Source: UBA1206 sp041672465 (GTDB taxonomy: Bacteria; Bacillota; Clostridia; Oscillospirales; CAG-382). Taken from it: a stretch of DNA of 23,102 bases. This document shows, piece by piece, positions 20,978 through 23,102 of this stretch. The first letter of the stretch is position 1; each line of letters starts with the position of its first letter. Location: positions 1-23,102 of the forward strand of contig JBAYZO010000027.1 in NCBI GenBank assembly GCA_041672465.1, in the 5' to 3' direction. The notes beneath the pieces are model-generated. The model did not search any database, was not told the DNA's origin, and saw only the letters and a list, made by a program, of their open reading frames with translations. The position numbers were made by a program, and so were the translations under genes.

Positions 20978-21739
20978 ATGTTAAAATTCATTGTTAATAA
21001 TCTTGAAGATGTTGAAGAAGCCTTAAGACCACTTTATAAGGTTGCTGCAGATGGTAAATTTCATTTGCAGACCGAGGTAGATCCTGATGCAAAAAAGAAA
21101 GTTGATGAATTCCGTGATAATAATGTCAAGCTTATGAAAGAGCTTGACGAAATGAAAAAAAAGTATGGCAATATTGATCCGGAAAAAGTCAAAGAACTTG
21201 AAAAAATGCAACAAGACATTGATGATAAAAAAATGCTTGATGTAAAGGGCGTTGATGAACTGGTTGCTCAAAAAACTGAACGTATGCGGCAAGATTATGA
21301 AGATCAAATTACCGAACTGAAAAAAACAATTGATGCCAAATCTACAGAACTTAATCAAACTGCCGAAAGGCTTTCGGAAGTTTTAATTGATGGTGAAATT
21401 ACCAAAGCGGCGACGGCAATTGGCGGAGTAAGGCCGGGGGCAATGGAAGATATTATTGCAAGGGGTCGAAGGGTTTGGCGGCTTGAAGAAGGCAAACCAG
21501 TTCCAAAAGAAGGCGATAAAATTCTGTATGGCAAAGATGCTAAAGAAATAATGACGTTTGACGAATGGGCGCGAGTTCTCGCAACATCAGCACCATTTTT
21601 ATTTGAACCTTCTTCCGGTGGTGGTGCTGGTGGTGCTGGCGGTGCTGGCGGTGGAAGTAAGAAATTCGGTGGACAAGACCTTAGCAAAATTCCAGCGCAA
21701 GAACGCCTTAGAATGATTCATGCTGACGTGGCTGAATAA
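20978..21739 (+). CDS. Capsid scaffold protein, 253 aa
   Basis: The assignment rests on position directly before the major capsid gene and on composition. From about residue 35 to 140 the protein is a charged coiled coil (repeated Lys-Glu-Leu-Asp-Glu-Met-Lys-Lys type heptads). A small folded region follows (Ala-Ala-Thr-Ala-Ile-Gly-Gly-Val-Arg-Pro-Gly-Ala-Met-Glu-Asp, then Met-Thr-Phe-Asp-Glu-Trp-Ala), typical of phage scaffolds. Residues 214-226 are a Gly/Ala linker. The final 25 residues are a basic, helical end that in scaffolds contacts the capsid protein. A TGGAGGAT site precedes the ATG. No protease domain is visible. Confidence 0.8.
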   Translation: MLKFIVNNLEDVEEALRPLYKVAADGKFHLQTEVDPDAKKKVDEFRDNNVKLMKELDEMKKKYGNIDPEKVKELEKMQQDIDDKKMLDVKGVDELVAQKTERMRQDYEDQITELKKTIDAKSTELNQTAERLSEVLIDGEITKAATAIGGVRPGAMEDIIARGRRVWRLEEGKPVPKEGDKILYGKDAKEIMTFDEWARVLATSAPFLFEPSSGGGAGGAGGAGGGSKKFGGQDLSKIPAQERLRMIHADVAE

Positions 21740-21781
21740 AAAAACCTCGGTGAGGGCAACAATATAATTTTTTAAAACCGT

Positions 21782-21802
21782 TTTTGGGTCTGAGACCCAA
21801 AA
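21782..21802. other. Perfect 9-bp hairpin before the capsid gene
   Basis: TTTTGGGTC (21782-21790) pairs with GACCCAAAA (21794-21802) around a TGA loop. No T-tract follows at once. It lies just before the larger terminator and may block 3' exonucleases or assist termination. Confidence 0.5.
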
Positions 21803-21803
21803 T

Positions 21804-21864
21804 AAAGTCCCGGTGGGATTTAACCGTTTGTAATATGGTTATTTCTTTCGGGACTTTTTTTATT
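21804..21864 (+). terminator. Terminator-like structure between scaffold and capsid genes
   Basis: AAAGTCCCG (21804-21812) pairs with CGGGACTTT (21849-21857), followed by a T-run to 21861. The 36-base interior contains a small AACC/GGTT stem (21822-21825 with 21837-21840). The gap of 164 bases is the longest between genes in the window. Partial termination here would set different levels for scaffold and capsid transcripts. Confidence 0.6.
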
Positions 21865-21903
21865 TGTCGATAAAAAAACATTAATAAATCATGGAGGTAA
21901 ATT

Positions 21904-22839
21904 ATGGCTTTAACATTGGTTGAAAGTGCGAAAATTGCTCTTGGTCGTGATGAAGTTTTAAAAGCAACTATTATGGAACTTTTTGCTCGCGGTTCTGATC
22001 TGATGGCGGTTCTTCCGTTTGAAGATATTACCGGCAATGCTCTGAAATTTGATCGTGAAAAAACATTACCGAATGTTGCTTTTCGTGGTGTAAATGAAGG
22101 ATATGAGGAAGGCACCGGCGAGACTGAAAAAGTCATTGAATCTCTGGCCATTGCTGGCGGTGATCTTGACGTTGATAAGTTTCTTGTAAAAACTGGCGGA
22201 ACAGGTCAGAGGGCAGTTCAGGAAGGCTTAAAAATTAAGGCCTTGACGCTGAACATTACAAAGCAGTTTATTAAGGGCTCCATTCTTACGGATGCAAAGG
22301 GTTTTGATGGTCTTCAGGTTCGTTGTACTGGCGACCAGCTTATAAATGCTGGAGCGACTGCTGCCAGTGGCGCGGCTCTGTCTCTCGTAAAACTGGACGA
22401 ACTGATTGACTCTGTTGAAGATGCAACCCATCTGCTTATGAATAAGGGTATGAGACGTCGGCTTTCTGCTGCTTCTCGTAACAGTTCAGTTGGTGGTTAT
22501 ATTACCTATGATCAGGACGCCTTCGGTCGCCGAGTAACAATGTATAATGATTTGCCGATTCTTATTGCAGACAAGGATGAAAGCAATGTCGACATTCTTG
22601 GTTTTTCAGAATCAGGAAGCGGAACCAGTGCGTTATATACGTCTATTTATTGCTTGTCCATGGCGGAAAATGGCGTTCTCGGTTTGCAATCCGGCGAAAT
22701 GGATGTTAATGATCTTGGCGAACAAGACAGTAAACCCGTTATGAGAACTCGTGTTGAATGGTATGTTACTCTTGCAATCCTGCGGCCGAGAGCGGCAAGT
22801 CGGCTTTACAGCATTCTTGACGGTGCTGTAACTGCGTAA
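21904..22839 (+). CDS. Major capsid protein, 311 aa
   Basis: The identification rests on position after the scaffold, an excellent GGAGGT ribosome site and family-like sequence. The N-terminal helix (Ala-Leu-Thr-Leu-Val-Glu-Ser-Ala-Lys-Ile) is followed by Leu-Pro-Phe-Glu-Asp-Ile-Thr-Gly-Asn-Ala-Leu. Next come Pro-Asn-Val-Ala-Phe-Arg-Gly-Val-Asn-Glu-Gly-Tyr and a Gly-Gly-Asp-Leu-Asp-Val-Asp-Lys-Phe-Leu segment. Later Phe-Asp-Gly-Leu-Gln-Val-Arg, a Met-Asn-Lys-Gly-Met-Arg-Arg helix and a final Val-Glu-Trp-Tyr-Val-Thr-Leu-Ala resemble HK97-fold capsid proteins of DUF4055-portal phages. The length is ordinary for that fold. Codons look less A/T-skewed than in neighbours, as expected for the most abundant protein. 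Confidence 0.85.
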   Translation: MALTLVESAKIALGRDEVLKATIMELFARGSDLMAVLPFEDITGNALKFDREKTLPNVAFRGVNEGYEEGTGETEKVIESLAIAGGDLDVDKFLVKTGGTGQRAVQEGLKIKALTLNITKQFIKGSILTDAKGFDGLQVRCTGDQLINAGATAASGAALSLVKLDELIDSVEDATHLLMNKGMRRRLSAASRNSSVGGYITYDQDAFGRRVTMYNDLPILIADKDESNVDILGFSESGSGTSALYTSIYCLSMAENGVLGLQSGEMDVNDLGEQDSKPVMRTRVEWYVTLAILRPRAASRLYSILDGAVTA

Positions 22840-22901
22840 TCTTTAAGTAACAAGTAACATTTTTTGTTGAATATAACGTTTAATAACATAGGAGGATTAT
22901 T

Positions 22902-23102
22902 ATGCTTGATAGTAGAAGACTTATTATTGATGATGCTTGCAAATTGGCTGATACCGGTGGCAATGGTACGAATTTGCTCAACAGTTCTGCGGCCGCAACC
23001 ATTGACGGAACGGCGAAAACTTTCGATACTGGTGGTGGTTATACCGAAGCCAAATGGGTTCTTGATATTGCTTCTGTCGTTGGTGGTGGTGCTGCGGCTT
23101 CT
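22902..23102 (+). CDS. Start of a probable capsid cement/decoration protein, truncated by the window end
   Basis: An AGGAGG site and ATG at 22902 open a frame that runs off the window after 67 codons. The start Met-Leu-Asp-Ser-Arg-Arg-Leu-Ile-Ile-Asp-Asp-Ala, a small-residue loop rich in Gly/Ala/Thr/Ser, then Lys-Trp-Val-Leu-Asp-Ile-Ala-Ser-Val-Val suggest a beta-rich virion protein. In BPP-1-like phages with this portal type the gene after the major capsid protein encodes a Bbp16-family cement protein, and the opening is compatible with that. The call is by context and resemblance only. Confidence 0.5.
   Translation, partial: MLDSRRLIIDDACKLADTGGNGTNLLNSSAAATIDGTAKTFDTGGGYTEAKWVLDIASVVGGGAAAS

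Noticed and set aside
21708..22151. 147-codon minus-strand open frame across the scaffold/capsid gap
   Set aside because: It crosses the terminator hairpins and is antisense to the capsid gene start; no recognisable motif.
22840..22901. Terminator after the major capsid gene
   Set aside because: A T-run and tandem AAGTAAC are present, but no stable stem precedes the T-run.

Overview
The window reads as part of an A+T-rich tailed bacteriophage genome, or a prophage of one. Every credible gene lies on the + strand, genes are tightly packed with frequent 1-4 bp stop/start overlaps, and ribosome binding sites are strong and purine-rich. The host cannot be named from this sequence. The sugar enzymes resemble those of surface-polysaccharide (O-antigen type) pathways, which mildly favours a Gram-negative host. 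No tRNA, rRNA, CRISPR array, integrase or attachment site was seen, and no gap between genes exceeds about 165 bases.

Left part (1-9478): a cluster of accessory metabolic genes. After a fragment with a sugar-dehydrogenase-like Gly-Gly-His-Cys motif and two small phage proteins come a GT4-like glycosyltransferase, a hexapeptide-repeat acetyltransferase, a DegT-type PLP aminotransferase, a 44-residue membrane peptide and the flavin-dependent thymidylate synthase ThyX. These are followed by an unknown protein, two extended SDR (epimerase/dehydratase) proteins flanking a FemAB/BioF2-like acyltransferase, a NodB/WalW-like polysaccharide deacetylase and a Rossmann-like protein. Together they look like a set for making and attaching a modified, possibly acetamido, sugar. 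A 72-bp repeat, made of a strong terminator hairpin followed by a promoter-like segment, occurs at 1835-1906 and 7729-7800 and brackets the block from the acetyltransferase to the second SDR protein.

Right part (9459-23102): the virion head module, in the order portal (DUF4055 type), GIY-YIG homing endonuclease, giant MuF-type protein, two conserved hypotheticals, HIRAN protein, scaffold, major capsid protein, and the start of a probable capsid cement or decoration protein that runs off the window. No terminase is visible.

The main novelty is the 2685-codon ORF at 11684-19741. It begins as an SPP1 gp7/Mu gpF head-morphogenesis protein. Its conserved Trp-Gln-Cys motif is interrupted by a 409-residue intein that carries a zinc-knuckle-like insert and a PD-(D/E)XK (DUF559/Vsr-like) nuclease. 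The MuF part continues into a Nudix domain, a long helical region, a HipA/PI3K-like kinase-fold domain and a C-terminal domain with weak ADP-ribosyltransferase-like features. This is the layout expected of a phage polyvalent protein packaged in the capsid and delivered with the DNA. The adjacent GIY-YIG gene makes the portal/MuF junction a hotspot for two unrelated selfish elements.
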